Both the position numbers and the translations under genes were made by a program. Under the pieces are notes generated by a model that saw only the letters and a list, made by a program, of their open reading frames with translations, made no database searches and had not been told where the DNA came from. 10,260 nucleotides of DNA from an uncultured Actinomycetes bacterium (GTDB taxonomy: Bacteria; Actinomycetota; Actinomycetes; Nanopelagicales; Nanopelagicaceae), in the NCBI GenBank assembly GCA_903891755.1, contig CAITFY010000085.1:1-10260 (forward strand), given 5' to 3'. Shown piece by piece: positions 1 through 7,202 of the stretch; the first letter of the stretch is position 1; every line of letters starts with the position of its first letter.

Positions 1-574
1 GCTTTCCTGAACCTAACTTTCCACCAAGACCTAAACGGAAGATAGGCAAGATGCGTCCAAGTGCTCCGCCGGTTGGATCTAGTACAAGCCCAGTTCGAAT
101 CTTAACTGTGCGCACACCGACTGCGAGATCTGCAGCAGCTTCCCACTCACGGCAAACAGCAGATAAGAATTCCTCGCCACCACGATCAGTTTCAACGACA
201 GCGCGATTACCAGTCTCTCCATAGAAACCGATTGCGCTAGCCGAGATAAATACCTTTGGCTTAAGAGTCGTAACCGCATTTGCGATTGTGGTTGTTCCAA
301 GCAGACGTGAGTTCAAAATCGTGGCGCGGTACTTTGTATTCCAGCGCTTATCGCCAACACCGGCTCCAGCTAAATGGATGACTGCATCCACGCCCTCAAG
401 GGCAGCAAGGTCGATTGTTCCAGCGGCTGGATCCCACTGAACTTCTTCAGGGGAGTTGGGTTTGCGACGCACGAGGCGTTGCACCGTGTGGCCCTCAGCC
501 TTGAGTTGCCCAACGAGTGCGGTTCCAATCAAACCTGTTGAACCTGTAACCGCAATACGCATTGGGGTAGTCAT
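1..574 (-). CDS. TIGR01777-family NAD(P)-dependent epimerase (SDR39U1/YfcH-like), 3' end missing
   Basis: About 191 codons are present; the C-terminal third lies beyond the window edge. The translation begins MTTPMRIAVTGSTGLIGTAL, so the Rossmann nucleotide-binding motif GxxGxxG sits right at the N terminus (TGSTGLIG). It continues with the family marks HLAGAGVGDKRW, ILNSR, SASAIGFYG and, at the edge, LPIFRLGLGGKLGSGK. These are diagnostic for the TIGR01777 group of extended short-chain dehydrogenases, whose substrate is unknown. The usual length is near 300 residues. The ATG at 572-574 lies 2 bp after the stop of the E2 gene, which suggests translational coupling. A second in-frame ATG at 560-562 would also spare the Rossmann fold, but no Shine-Dalgarno precedes it. 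In mycobacteria the same family member sits between the E2 gene and lipB-lipA, so a link to lipoate or 2-oxoacid dehydrogenase metabolism is possible but unproven. Family call is firm, function unknown. Confidence 0.9.
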   Translation of the reverse strand, partial: MTTPMRIAVTGSTGLIGTALVGQLKAEGHTVQRLVRRKPNSPEEVQWDPAAGTIDLAALEGVDAVIHLAGAGVGDKRWNTKYRATILNSRLLGTTTIANAVTTLKPKVFISASAIGFYGETGNRAVVETDRGGEEFLSAVCREWEAAADLAVGVRTVKIRTGLVLDPTGGALGRILPIFRLGLGGKLGSGK

Positions 575-576
575 GC

Positions 577-2289
577 TTACAACCCTAGGTCAGATTCGAA
601 ACTACCTTCTTCTAGGCGCTCCTTGAGCGTTACCAAGAAGCGGGCAGCATCTGCACCATCAACAATGCGGTGATCGTATGAGAGTGCAAGGTAAACCATG
701 GAGCGAACTGCGATGTTTTCTCCGCCGTCAGTTCCCTTCATCACCATCGGACGCTTTACGACCGAACCAATTCCCAAGATTGCAACCTGAGGTTGGTTGA
801 TGATTGGTGTATCAAAGAGTGCACCGCGGCTACCAGTGTTTGTGATGGTGAATGTTCCGCCACCAAGTTCATCTGGGCTGATCTTGTTATCGCGGGTACG
901 CGCAGCAACATCTGAGATCTTGCGAGAGAGTCCGCCGATATTGAGATCTCCAGCATCGCGAATAACAGGAACAAGGAGACCGCGCTCTGTATCAACAGCA
1001 ATACCGAGGTGTTCGGCGCCATGATAAGTAACTTGATCACCTTCGATTGAAGAGTTAAGTACTGGATGTTGCTTCAGTGCTTCACAGACTGCAACAGCGA
1101 AGAATGGCAAGAAGGTGAGGTTTACGCCCTCGCGTGCAGCGAATGATGCCTTCGCCTTATCGCGCAAACGTGCAACCTTTGTGACATCTACTTCAACAAC
1201 AGTTGTGAGTTGTGCGCTCACTTGAAGTGACTCAACCATGCGAGCAGCAATCACCTTGCGCAAACGTGACATGGTGACTGTTGTTCCACGCAAAGGTGAA
1301 ACAGCGATTGGGGCAGATGACTTGGCAGCGGCAGGAGCACTCGCAACTGGAGCGGCTGCAACTGGAGCTGGCTTTGCAGCAGCGATTACATCTTCCTTGC
1401 GGATTCGTCCTCCGACGCCAGTTCCCTTAACTGTTGAAAGATCAACGCCTTGTTCGCGAGCGAACTGGCGAACGATTGGGGTTACATAAGAATCATCGAG
1501 AGTTGCGGCAGGAGCAACTGGTGCCACTGGAGCAGGAGTTACAACAACAGGAGCTGGTGGTGTAACGACCGCAGCAGGTGCAGCCACTACTGGTGCAACT
1601 GGAGCAGGAGTCTCTACCACTGGAGTTGGTGCTGGGGCAGCGGGTGCGACAGGCGCAGCACCTGCAGCTCCAATCATTGCTAGGCGTGCACCAACTGCAA
1701 CAGTTGAATCAACTGGTACATCAATAGAAAGAATAGTTCCGGTAGCAGGTGAAGGAATCTCTGTATCAACCTTGTCGGTAGAAACTTCTAGAAGTGGTTC
1801 GTCCACACTAATTGTGTCGCCAACGTTCTTAAGCCAACGTGTAACGGTTCCCTCTGTGACTGATTCACCAAGGGCAGGCATTGTTACAACAACACCAGCA
1901 GATGCGGCAGCAGCTGGAGCGTCTGCAACAGGTACAGGAGTTTCAACAACTGGAGTAGCCACCACAGGAGCGGGCGCCTCAACTACCGGAGGAGCAACTG
2001 GCGCAGGAGCCTCTACGACAGGCGCGGCCACAGGAGCAGCAGCTGAAGCAACGCCATCTTCAATCACGGCTAACTCAGCGCCAACAGCAACTGTTGAATC
2101 AATAGCAACAACGATGCGAGTGAGAGTTCCTGATACGGGTGAAGGAATCTCGGTATCGACCTTGTCGGTAGAAACTTCGAGTAGCGGCTCATCAACGTTC
2201 ACATGATCGCCCTCGTTCTTAAGCCAACGAGTGACTGTGCCTTCGGTTACTGATTCACCGAGTGCAGGCATGGTTACTGAAAAGGTCAT
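577..2289 (-). CDS. sucB: Dihydrolipoamide acyltransferase (E2) of 2-oxoglutarate/pyruvate dehydrogenase complex, two lipoyl domains
   Basis: This is the 570-residue E2 core enzyme. It passes the acyl group from a swinging lipoyl-lysine to CoA in the cytoplasmic 2-oxoacid dehydrogenase complex. Domains in order: lipoyl domain 1 (about residues 2-78, lipoylated K43 in TDKVDT), Ala/Pro/Val linker (79-131), lipoyl domain 2 (132-208, K173 in the same motif), second linker (209-262), E1/E3-binding domain (about 267-303, VTPIVRQFAREQGVDL...GRIRKEDV), short linker, and catalytic domain (about 331-570) ending with the CoA-acyltransferase motif YDHRIVDG (538-545; H540, D544). The start follows TAGGAG at a good distance. 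It matches the actinobacterial clade often annotated SucB. In Corynebacterium and Mycobacterium, however, proteins of this clade (AceF/DlaT) serve pyruvate dehydrogenase and a mixed PDH-ODH supercomplex, so the 'succinyltransferase' name may be misleading. A branched-chain (BkdC) role is less likely. It lies 14 bp after lpdA (E3); no E1 gene is in the window. Confidence 0.95.
   Translation of the reverse strand: MTFSVTMPALGESVTEGTVTRWLKNEGDHVNVDEPLLEVSTDKVDTEIPSPVSGTLTRIVVAIDSTVAVGAELAVIEDGVASAAAPVAAPVVEAPAPVAPPVVEAPAPVVATPVVETPVPVADAPAAAASAGVVVTMPALGESVTEGTVTRWLKNVGDTISVDEPLLEVSTDKVDTEIPSPATGTILSIDVPVDSTVAVGARLAMIGAAGAAPVAPAAPAPTPVVETPAPVAPVVAAPAAVVTPPAPVVVTPAPVAPVAPAATLDDSYVTPIVRQFAREQGVDLSTVKGTGVGGRIRKEDVIAAAKPAPVAAAPVASAPAAAKSSAPIAVSPLRGTTVTMSRLRKVIAARMVESLQVSAQLTTVVEVDVTKVARLRDKAKASFAAREGVNLTFLPFFAVAVCEALKQHPVLNSSIEGDQVTYHGAEHLGIAVDTERGLLVPVIRDAGDLNIGGLSRKISDVAARTRDNKISPDELGGGTFTITNTGSRGALFDTPIINQPQVAILGIGSVVKRPMVMKGTDGGENIAVRSMVYLALSYDHRIVDGADAARFLVTLKERLEEGSFESDLGL
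1666..1896 (-). repeat. Second copy of in-gene lipoyl-domain repeat (E2 residues ~132-208)
   Basis: This segment and 2056-2286 are direct repeats within the E2 gene, offset by exactly 390 bp (130 codons). The proteins are identical over MPALGESVTEGTVTRWLKN and LLEVSTDKVDTEIPSP, with more variation in the second half. The DNA also still matches in blocks such as GTCGGTAGAAACTTC and CGTTCTTAAGCCAACG, although many third positions differ. This fits an old domain duplication held by selection, perhaps with some gene conversion. Confidence 0.85.
2056..2286 (-). repeat. First copy of in-gene lipoyl-domain repeat (E2 residues ~2-78)
   Basis: Partner of the repeat at 1666-1896. Each copy carries one lipoylation site (K43 here). 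The two copies are separated by a low-complexity Ala/Pro/Val linker (1897-2055). A second, similar linker (1504-1665) follows copy two. The linkers give long runs of GCA/GCT/CCA/GTT codons, which appear as imperfect GGAGCAACTGG-type repeats on the plus strand. Confidence 0.85.
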
Positions 2290-2303
2290 TGCGTTATCTC
2301 CTA
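2290..2303 (-). promoter_or_regulatory. Ribosome binding site of the E2 gene in the lpdA-E2 gap
   Basis: The 14-bp gap reads TAGGAGATAACGCA before the ATG. The GGAG core, 8 nt before the start codon, fixes the E2 start. There is no room for a terminator or a separate promoter, so the two genes are most likely co-transcribed. Confidence 0.75.
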
Positions 2304-3671
2304 TTACCCGTGGGCGTGCAGTGGTTTGCCAGCAAGTGCCATATGCGCCTCGCCCATAGCCTCTGACAAGGTTGGGTGAGCGTGAATCAAAGGAGCAACA
2401 TCATCTGCTGTTGCCTCCCAGTTGTAAATCAATTGTGCTTCAGCAAGAAGTTCACCAACGCGGGAGCCAACCATGTGGACTCCAAGAACTGGACCGTTCT
2501 TCTGAGCGACTAGCTTGATAGAGCCGGCGGTCTTCAAGATATTTGCCTTACCGTTTCCAGCGAGGTCATAAGAAAGTTCAACAACGTCATATCCGCGCTC
2601 TTTAGCAGCGGCAGTTGTAAGACCAACTGATGCAACTTCTGGCTCGGAGTATGTAACGCGTGGGACGCCGTCATAGTTAATTGGGCGAGGGTTAAGACCT
2701 GCAATCTCCTCAGCAACCAAAATTCCTTCAGCAAATCCAACGTGAGCGAGCTGAAGTGTTGGGATCAAATCTCCCACAGCCCAGATGCCTGGAACATTAG
2801 TGCGGCACTTGTTATCAACAATCAGGTAACCACGATCCATGGTGAGACCTTGCTCTTCATAGCCAAGGTTTGCAGAGACCGGACCGCGACCGACTGCTAC
2901 AAGTAGAACATCAGCAGTGTGAGTAGCTCCATTTTCTAGAGTGACTGTTACGCCTTCTGGACCCTTGGTCGCCGAGGCAAACTTCACGCCAACTTCAAAC
3001 TTAATTCCGCGCTTGCGGAAGGCGCGCTCGAGTTGCTTGCTAGAACTCTCATCTTCGAGAGCAACCAGACGAGGCAGACCTTCAATGATTGTGACATCTG
3101 CTCCAAATGAGCTCCAGACAGATGCGAACTCGCAACCGATAACTCCGCCACCAAGAACGATTACCTTCTTTGGAACGTAATCCATCGACATCGCTTCATT
3201 GCTGGTGATGATCTGAGTTCCATCAATTTCAAGTCCAGGAAGCGTCTTGGCAAATGAGCCTGTAGCAAGAACTACATTCTTACCGGTGTAAATCGTTCCG
3301 TTAACTTCAATCTGATTCTTCGCAACGAGGCGACCATGTCCCTCGACATAGGTGATGTTGCGAGACTTCACTAAACCTTGAAGTCCCTTGTGAAGCTTGG
3401 AGATGACTCCATCTTTATAGGCATTAACTGCCAGCATGTCGATTGAGATGAATTGTGCGTTGACGCCGAACTCTGCAGCGTGGCGGGTGTCATCTGCAAT
3501 CTCACCTGCATGCAGGAGAGCCTTTGTTGGGATGCAACCGCGGTGGAGGCAAGTGCCGCCGACCTTGTCTTGTTCAATAAGTACTACTGAAAGTCCGAGT
3601 TGAGCTCCGCGTAGCGCGCACGCATATCCGCCACTGCCGCCACCAAGGATTACAAGATCAAATTCGTTCAC
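2304..3671 (-). CDS. lpdA: Dihydrolipoamide dehydrogenase (E3)
   Basis: A 455-residue flavoenzyme that reoxidises dihydrolipoyl groups with NAD+ for pyruvate and 2-oxoglutarate dehydrogenase, and for the glycine cleavage system. It shows the FAD-binding GGGSGG motif (10-15), the redox-active disulfide in GGTCLHRGCIPTK (C41, C46), ATGS (136-139), the NAD-binding GGGVIG (174-179), the second FAD motif near GIWAVGD, and the C-terminal catalytic His-Glu pair in HAHPTLSEAM (H432, E437). Length is normal for the family. The LHRGC variant around the disulfide is the form usual in actinobacteria. The start is GTG at 3669-3671, preceded by AAGGTG 4 nt upstream; no ATG gives a better N terminus. It is first of the lpdA-E2-epimerase group and lies 96 bp after pepA. 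As gcvT is close by, one Lpd probably serves all lipoyl complexes (inference). Confidence 0.96.
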   Translation of the reverse strand: MNEFDLVILGGGSGGYACALRGAQLGLSVVLIEQDKVGGTCLHRGCIPTKALLHAGEIADDTRHAAEFGVNAQFISIDMLAVNAYKDGVISKLHKGLQGLVKSRNITYVEGHGRLVAKNQIEVNGTIYTGKNVVLATGSFAKTLPGLEIDGTQIITSNEAMSMDYVPKKVIVLGGGVIGCEFASVWSSFGADVTIIEGLPRLVALEDESSSKQLERAFRKRGIKFEVGVKFASATKGPEGVTVTLENGATHTADVLLVAVGRGPVSANLGYEEQGLTMDRGYLIVDNKCRTNVPGIWAVGDLIPTLQLAHVGFAEGILVAEEIAGLNPRPINYDGVPRVTYSEPEVASVGLTTAAAKERGYDVVELSYDLAGNGKANILKTAGSIKLVAQKNGPVLGVHMVGSRVGELLAEAQLIYNWEATADDVAPLIHAHPTLSEAMGEAHMALAGKPLHAHG

Positions 3672-3767
3672 ACTTCACCTTTTCTTTGGGATTCGAAAGA
3701 ACCGCGCAGGTGGCTAATCCTGCCACGATTTGAGGTCACGCTCTGCTCAAACCAAACCTGGCGGGAA
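3672..3767 (-). promoter_or_regulatory. pepA-lpdA spacer with small hairpin; possible lpdA promoter
   Basis: This is the longest spacer in the left block (96 bp). On the minus strand it holds a perfect 5-bp inverted repeat GTGGC / GCCAC with a 7-nt loop (3710-3726), but no clear T-run follows, so it is not a convincing terminator. AAAGAAAAGGTGAAGT just before the GTG start supplies the lpdA Shine-Dalgarno. I see no strong -35/-10 pair. The space would allow a separate lpdA promoter, which is plausible because lpdA is a core metabolic gene. Confidence 0.35.
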
Positions 3768-5270
3768 CTAACCTTGTGACACTGCTAACTCAGCCAAAGC
3801 GACCAAGGACCTGACACTTACTCCGGTTCCACCGATCGGGGTATATCCGTGGGCTTCATGCGTGAGGGCAGGGCCAGCAATATCTAGGTGGAGCCAAGGG
3901 ATGGTGTCTGGGACGAATTCCTTCAAAAAGAGGCCGGCAAAGAGCATTCCGCCATGCCGCCCGGAGGGATTGATATTGGAGAGGTCGGCTGAAGGCGAGG
4001 CAAGACCCTCCTTTAGCTCCTCGGGAAGTGGCATGGGCCAGAAGGATTCACCTGAGATACCGGTGGCCTCCAAGAATTGGGTGCGGAACTCCTCATTGTT
4101 GGTCATCACGGCTGAGGTGCGAGTACCGAGAGCCACAACTTGAGCTCCGGTGAGTGTTGCGACATCGACGATGCCATCCAGCCCGCCGTTGCGCTCGCCA
4201 TCCATCGCGGCTCGGACTAATCCATCTGCCAAGACCAAGCGGCCTTCAGCATCTGGATTCAAAACTTCAACAGTCTTGCCACCAAGGATTGTGATGATGT
4301 CACTTGGGCGCGTGGCGTCCCCGCTAATCATGTTTTCGGCAAGGCAGGCATAAGCGTCGATGGCCACAGGCAATTTAAGTTCCGCGATAGCAAAGGTTGC
4401 CGCTATGACTGCTGCTGCTCCACTCATATCTGACTTCATATCTTCCATGCCACCAGCGGGCTTCAAGGCATACCCACCAGAGTCGAAGGTGATTCCTTTG
4501 CCGACAAATGCAAAACGTTTCTTTGGTTTTGTAGGAGAGTAAGTGATGTGAAATAGGCGAGGGGGATTGGAAGAACCCTGACCGACGGCAGATATTCCAC
4601 CGTAACCCTTTGCGCGAAGTTGGGTCTCATTCAAAATCTCAACTTTGATTCCAAGTGATGCCGCGGTCTTCTTCATCTGAGCGCTGAAAGTAATAGGCGT
4701 CAAATGTGATGGAGGCGTATTAATAAGGTCGCGAGTTGTAGCAACGTGGCGGCCCAAAATCTCTGCGCGCTTAAGAGCGGCCTTGATTGAAGCAGAGTTT
4801 CCAAGCGAAGAAATAATTGTTGCGGATTTTAGAGGAGCTTTCTGCGAAGCCTTTGATGATCCAAGAAAATCAGTGAAGCTGTAAGCACCAAGTGATACAC
4901 CTTCTGCTACTGCCGCGAGATTGGCTTCAGTTCCAATAGGGAGCGCGAAGTCGGCATGTGCCTGACCGGCTAGAGCGCGCGTTGCAGCTCCAGCGGCGCG
5001 ACGAAGTGTCTCAGGTGAATATGTAGCGGCTGTTGTTCCAAAGCCTGTAAAGAGAACTAACTTTGGTCCAGAGAACGGAACCTTAACTACCTCATCAACT
5101 TTTCCAGTTGCACCCAAATCGCTCAAAATTCCCAGCAACTTCTTGAGGTCATGTGAAACAACCGCGATATGTTGAATGTTGGGGTGGATGGAGAGCTTGC
5201 CAGCCTTGGAAGAGAGACCTAAGACGAGGACATCGCTAGTGGATTCGGAAGCAGATTTGAGAGTGGCCAT
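3768..5270 (-). CDS. pepA: Leucyl aminopeptidase (M17 family)
   Basis: A 500-residue cytosolic di-metal (Zn/Mn) aminopeptidase that removes N-terminal residues from peptides; the family normally forms hexamers. The N-terminal half (about 1-165) is the variable macro-like domain. The catalytic domain follows, with KGITFDSGGYALKP (258-271: metal ligands K258 and D263, catalytic K270), the metal ligand D281 in KSDMSGA, and NPDAEGRL (338-345: metal ligands D340 and E342, catalytic R344). All catalytic residues known from E. coli PepA have counterparts. One change stands out: the family signature NTDAEGRL has Pro for Thr at 339. The ATG at 5268-5270 follows GAAGGTGAG by about 11 nt, a slightly long spacing; an out-of-frame ATG lies 8 bp upstream. 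It is divergent from gcvT across 55 bp. Aminopeptidase next to gcvT and E2 matches the mycobacterial order. Confidence 0.95.
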   Translation of the reverse strand: MATLKSASESTSDVLVLGLSSKAGKLSIHPNIQHIAVVSHDLKKLLGILSDLGATGKVDEVVKVPFSGPKLVLFTGFGTTAATYSPETLRRAAGAATRALAGQAHADFALPIGTEANLAAVAEGVSLGAYSFTDFLGSSKASQKAPLKSATIISSLGNSASIKAALKRAEILGRHVATTRDLINTPPSHLTPITFSAQMKKTAASLGIKVEILNETQLRAKGYGGISAVGQGSSNPPRLFHITYSPTKPKKRFAFVGKGITFDSGGYALKPAGGMEDMKSDMSGAAAVIAATFAIAELKLPVAIDAYACLAENMISGDATRPSDIITILGGKTVEVLNPDAEGRLVLADGLVRAAMDGERNGGLDGIVDVATLTGAQVVALGTRTSAVMTNNEEFRTQFLEATGISGESFWPMPLPEELKEGLASPSADLSNINPSGRHGGMLFAGLFLKEFVPDTIPWLHLDIAGPALTHEAHGYTPIGGTGVSVRSLVALAELAVSQG

Positions 5271-5325
5271 TTCGCCATTCTCTCACCTTCGCCACCCGCG
5301 TTCCACTTTGGGATAGGTTATATAT
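5271..5325. promoter_or_regulatory. Divergent pepA/gcvT promoter region with overlapping -10-like elements
   Basis: This 55-bp region must hold both 5' ends. On the plus strand TAGGTT (5314-5319) fits the actinobacterial TANNNT -10 pattern and is followed by exactly 6 nt and the gcvT ATG, the layout of a leaderless transcript. On the minus strand TAACCT (5315-5320) overlaps it by 5 bp and could be the pepA -10, giving a leader of about 37 nt that includes the AAGGTGAG Shine-Dalgarno. The core is AT-rich (TTATATATAT). No convincing -35 is seen for either side. Confidence 0.5.
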
Positions 5326-6444
5326 ATGGAATCTCCGCTCTTTGATTGGCATTCAAGCGCAGGCGCAAAACTCGCAGACTTCGGTGGTTGGCAGATGCCG
5401 ATTGAATACCCGAAAGCGGTTGGAGCTCTCACGGCTGGCGGTGTCATCGCCGAGCACACCGCGGTACGAGAAGCGGTCGGGATCTTTGATGTCTCACACC
5501 TCGGCAAGATCGAGGTCTCTGGCGCTGGCGCGTTGATGTTCCTCAATCGTATTTTTACAAATGATCTTGATCGCATTGGCCATGGCAGCGCCCAGTACAA
5601 CCTTCTGTGCGACGCAAGTGGGGGAGCAATCGATGATCTCATCATCTATCGCTATGACGACGAGAAATTCTTCTTAGTCCCTAACGCTGCAAACTGTGCT
5701 TCAGTCTTTGCGGTACTAGAGAAGGCAAACGATCTTGGGCTAACGATTAAGAATGCGCATCATGATTTTGGCGTGCTCGCGGTTCAAGGACCTAAGAGTA
5801 AAGAGTTGCTTGCACTCTTAGGCGTAAGCGTTGATCTCGACTACATGGCTTTTTCAGAAGTAACTATTCCTAGCCACGAAGATTTGGGTTCTGTCATTAT
5901 TTGCCGTACCGGGTATACCGGTGAATTTGGCTATGAATTAATCCCTGCGTGGGATTCCACTCTTCCGCTGTGGGAACTTCTCGTTGCTGCAGTTGAAAAA
6001 GTTGGTGGACGAATTTGCGGTCTAGGCGCACGCGATACTTTGCGCACCGAAATGGGATACCCACTTCACGGTCACGAACTTTCACTCTCAATTACACCGC
6101 TTCAGGCAAACACAGGCTGGGCCGTCGCTCTTAAAAAAGAGAACTTCCACGGACACGATGCTTTGGTCGCAGAGAAGGCAAATGGCGTTCCTCGCATTCT
6201 TCGAGGTCTGCTCGCGCAAGATCGTGGTATTCCGCGTGGAGGTATGAACGTTCTGGATGCAACAGGTGCAATCGTTGGTGAAGTTACCAGCGGGACCTTC
6301 TCTCCAACCCTAAAAACCGGAATTGGATTAGCTCTCATCAAACCGGATATTGAAATGGATGCGGAACTAACAATTGATGTCCGTGGACGAAGCAGCGTTG
6401 TAAAGGTTGTTAAGCCGCCTTTTGTAGCATCACACGTTCGTTAA
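5326..6444 (+). CDS. gcvT: Glycine cleavage system T protein (aminomethyltransferase)
   Basis: A 372-residue tetrahydrofolate-dependent aminomethyltransferase. It takes the aminomethyl group from lipoylated H protein, releases ammonia and forms 5,10-methylene-THF. Family marks are plain: FGGWQMPIEY (19-28), GIFDVSHLGKIEVSG (52-66), YNLLCDASGGAIDDLIIYR (91-109, with the conserved catalytic Asp in the DD pair 103-104), VQGPKS (153-158), CRTGYTGEFGYE (193-204), GARDTLRTEMGYPLHGHE (234-251) and SGTFSPTLKTGIGLA (322-336). Length matches E. coli GcvT (364). The ATG at 5326 gives the standard N terminus. No ordinary Shine-Dalgarno is well placed, and the upstream sequence looks leaderless. gcvH and gcvP are not adjacent; this separation also occurs in mycobacteria. 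The downstream gene is convergent and shares the stop-codon bases. Confidence 0.96.
   Translation: MESPLFDWHSSAGAKLADFGGWQMPIEYPKAVGALTAGGVIAEHTAVREAVGIFDVSHLGKIEVSGAGALMFLNRIFTNDLDRIGHGSAQYNLLCDASGGAIDDLIIYRYDDEKFFLVPNAANCASVFAVLEKANDLGLTIKNAHHDFGVLAVQGPKSKELLALLGVSVDLDYMAFSEVTIPSHEDLGSVIICRTGYTGEFGYELIPAWDSTLPLWELLVAAVEKVGGRICGLGARDTLRTEMGYPLHGHELSLSITPLQANTGWAVALKKENFHGHDALVAEKANGVPRILRGLLAQDRGIPRGGMNVLDATGAIVGEVTSGTFSPTLKTGIGLALIKPDIEMDAELTIDVRGRSSVVKVVKPPFVASHVR
6441..6444. other. Overlapping convergent stop codons (TTAA) of gcvT and btuD
   Basis: gcvT ends with TAA at 6442-6444, and btuD ends with TAA on the minus strand at 6441-6443. The palindrome TTAA therefore supplies both stops. 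There is no spacer, so any terminator for either transcript would have to lie inside the opposite coding sequence. I see no hairpin plus T-run in the flanks. Confidence 0.9.
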
Positions 6445-7202
6445 TTATTTACCTCTTTATTGGCAATGATTACAGGTCTTCCTGAATCGAGCGTATAGAC
6501 ATCGATTCGATTGTCGTATGCACCCTTGAGCTCTGAGGAATGTATGACCAAATTCGCTTCTCCTGAGAGCAAAATCTTCCCGGCTTTGATCACGACAATT
6601 TCTTCAGCGAACATGGCCGCAAGTGTGAGGTCATGCATAGTTGAGATAACCGTGACGCCATTCTCCTTGAGGAGCTCAATATTGTTTAGAACCGAGATTT
6701 GGTGGTGCAAGTCCAAAGCACTAGTTGGTTCATCAAGCAAAATTAATTCCGGTTGTTGAGCAAGAGCTCTAGCGATTAGGGCGCGTTGCATCTCTCCACC
6801 GGAGAGTTGTGCGACCAGATTGTTCTGCATTCCAAAGAGGTGGGTTTGGGTTAAGACTTTATGAACGTACCTGCGACTTCCAAGAGAGTCTTTACCCCAA
6901 CCATCTCTTTTGGAGCGTCCGAGCATTACATATTCAGCAACGGTCATTCCTTGCGGAATTTGTGGGGACTGAGGAACGAAAGCCACATTGCGATTGTGGT
7001 TCTTAAATACTTCTTGGCCGCGATCTTTGATACTTCCTGAATAAGGGGCCATACCAAGTAGGGCTTTGAGAAATGTTGTCTTTCCAGCTCCGTTTGGACC
7101 GACAAGGCAGGTCCATTTGCCGTGAACGATATCGAGAGAGATGTCATCTAAAACAACCTTCTCGCCATAGCGAACTGTTAGATCAGTTACGGAGATTGTC
7201 AT
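6441..7202 (-). CDS. btuD: Vitamin B12 ABC importer, ATP-binding protein
   Basis: A 253-residue ABC ATPase of the iron-complex/cobalamin importer class; it powers the BtuC dimer from the cytoplasmic side. Visible motifs: Walker A GPNGAGKTT (35-43), Q-loop (Q78 in VPQSP), signature LSGGEMQRALIARAL (133-147), Walker B LILLDEPTSALD (153-164) and H-loop H190 in STMHD. The C-terminal stretch of about 35 residues after AGKILLSG is poorly conserved. Its ATG overlaps the btuC stop (ATGA, 7199-7202), so translation is coupled. By sequence alone this could serve a siderophore or haem system; the B12 assignment rests on the cobalamin riboswitch at the head of the operon. It is the last gene of the operon and ends against gcvT. 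Confidence 0.9.
   Translation of the reverse strand: MTISVTDLTVRYGEKVVLDDISLDIVHGKWTCLVGPNGAGKTTFLKALLGMAPYSGSIKDRGQEVFKNHNRNVAFVPQSPQIPQGMTVAEYVMLGRSKRDGWGKDSLGSRRYVHKVLTQTHLFGMQNNLVAQLSGGEMQRALIARALAQQPELILLDEPTSALDLHHQISVLNNIELLKENGVTVISTMHDLTLAAMFAEEIVVIKAGKILLSGEANLVIHSSELKGAYDNRIDVYTLDSGRPVIIANKEVNN

Noticed and set aside
1504..2055. Repeated GGAGCAACTGG-like plus-strand units as a DNA repeat array or CRISPR
   Set aside because: The units are irregular, in frame with the E2 gene, and encode the usual Ala/Pro/Val linkers between E2 domains; there are no unique spacers of constant length.
1772..2206. Plus-strand open frame of 144 codons rich in Ala, Thr and Gly
   Set aside because: It is the mirror of the Ala/Pro/Val linker and lipoyl-coding repeats of the E2 gene. 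It has no recognisable domain and no ribosome site, and its composition is explained by antisense reading of GCA/CCA/GTT codons.
3710..3726. Hairpin between pepA and lpdA as a rho-independent terminator
   Set aside because: The stem is only 5 bp and no T-run follows on the minus strand; it could be chance.
5283..5645. Minus-strand open frame of 120 codons antisense to the gcvT 5' end
   Set aside because: gcvT on the opposite strand is a clear full-length family member, and the antisense translation resembles no known protein.
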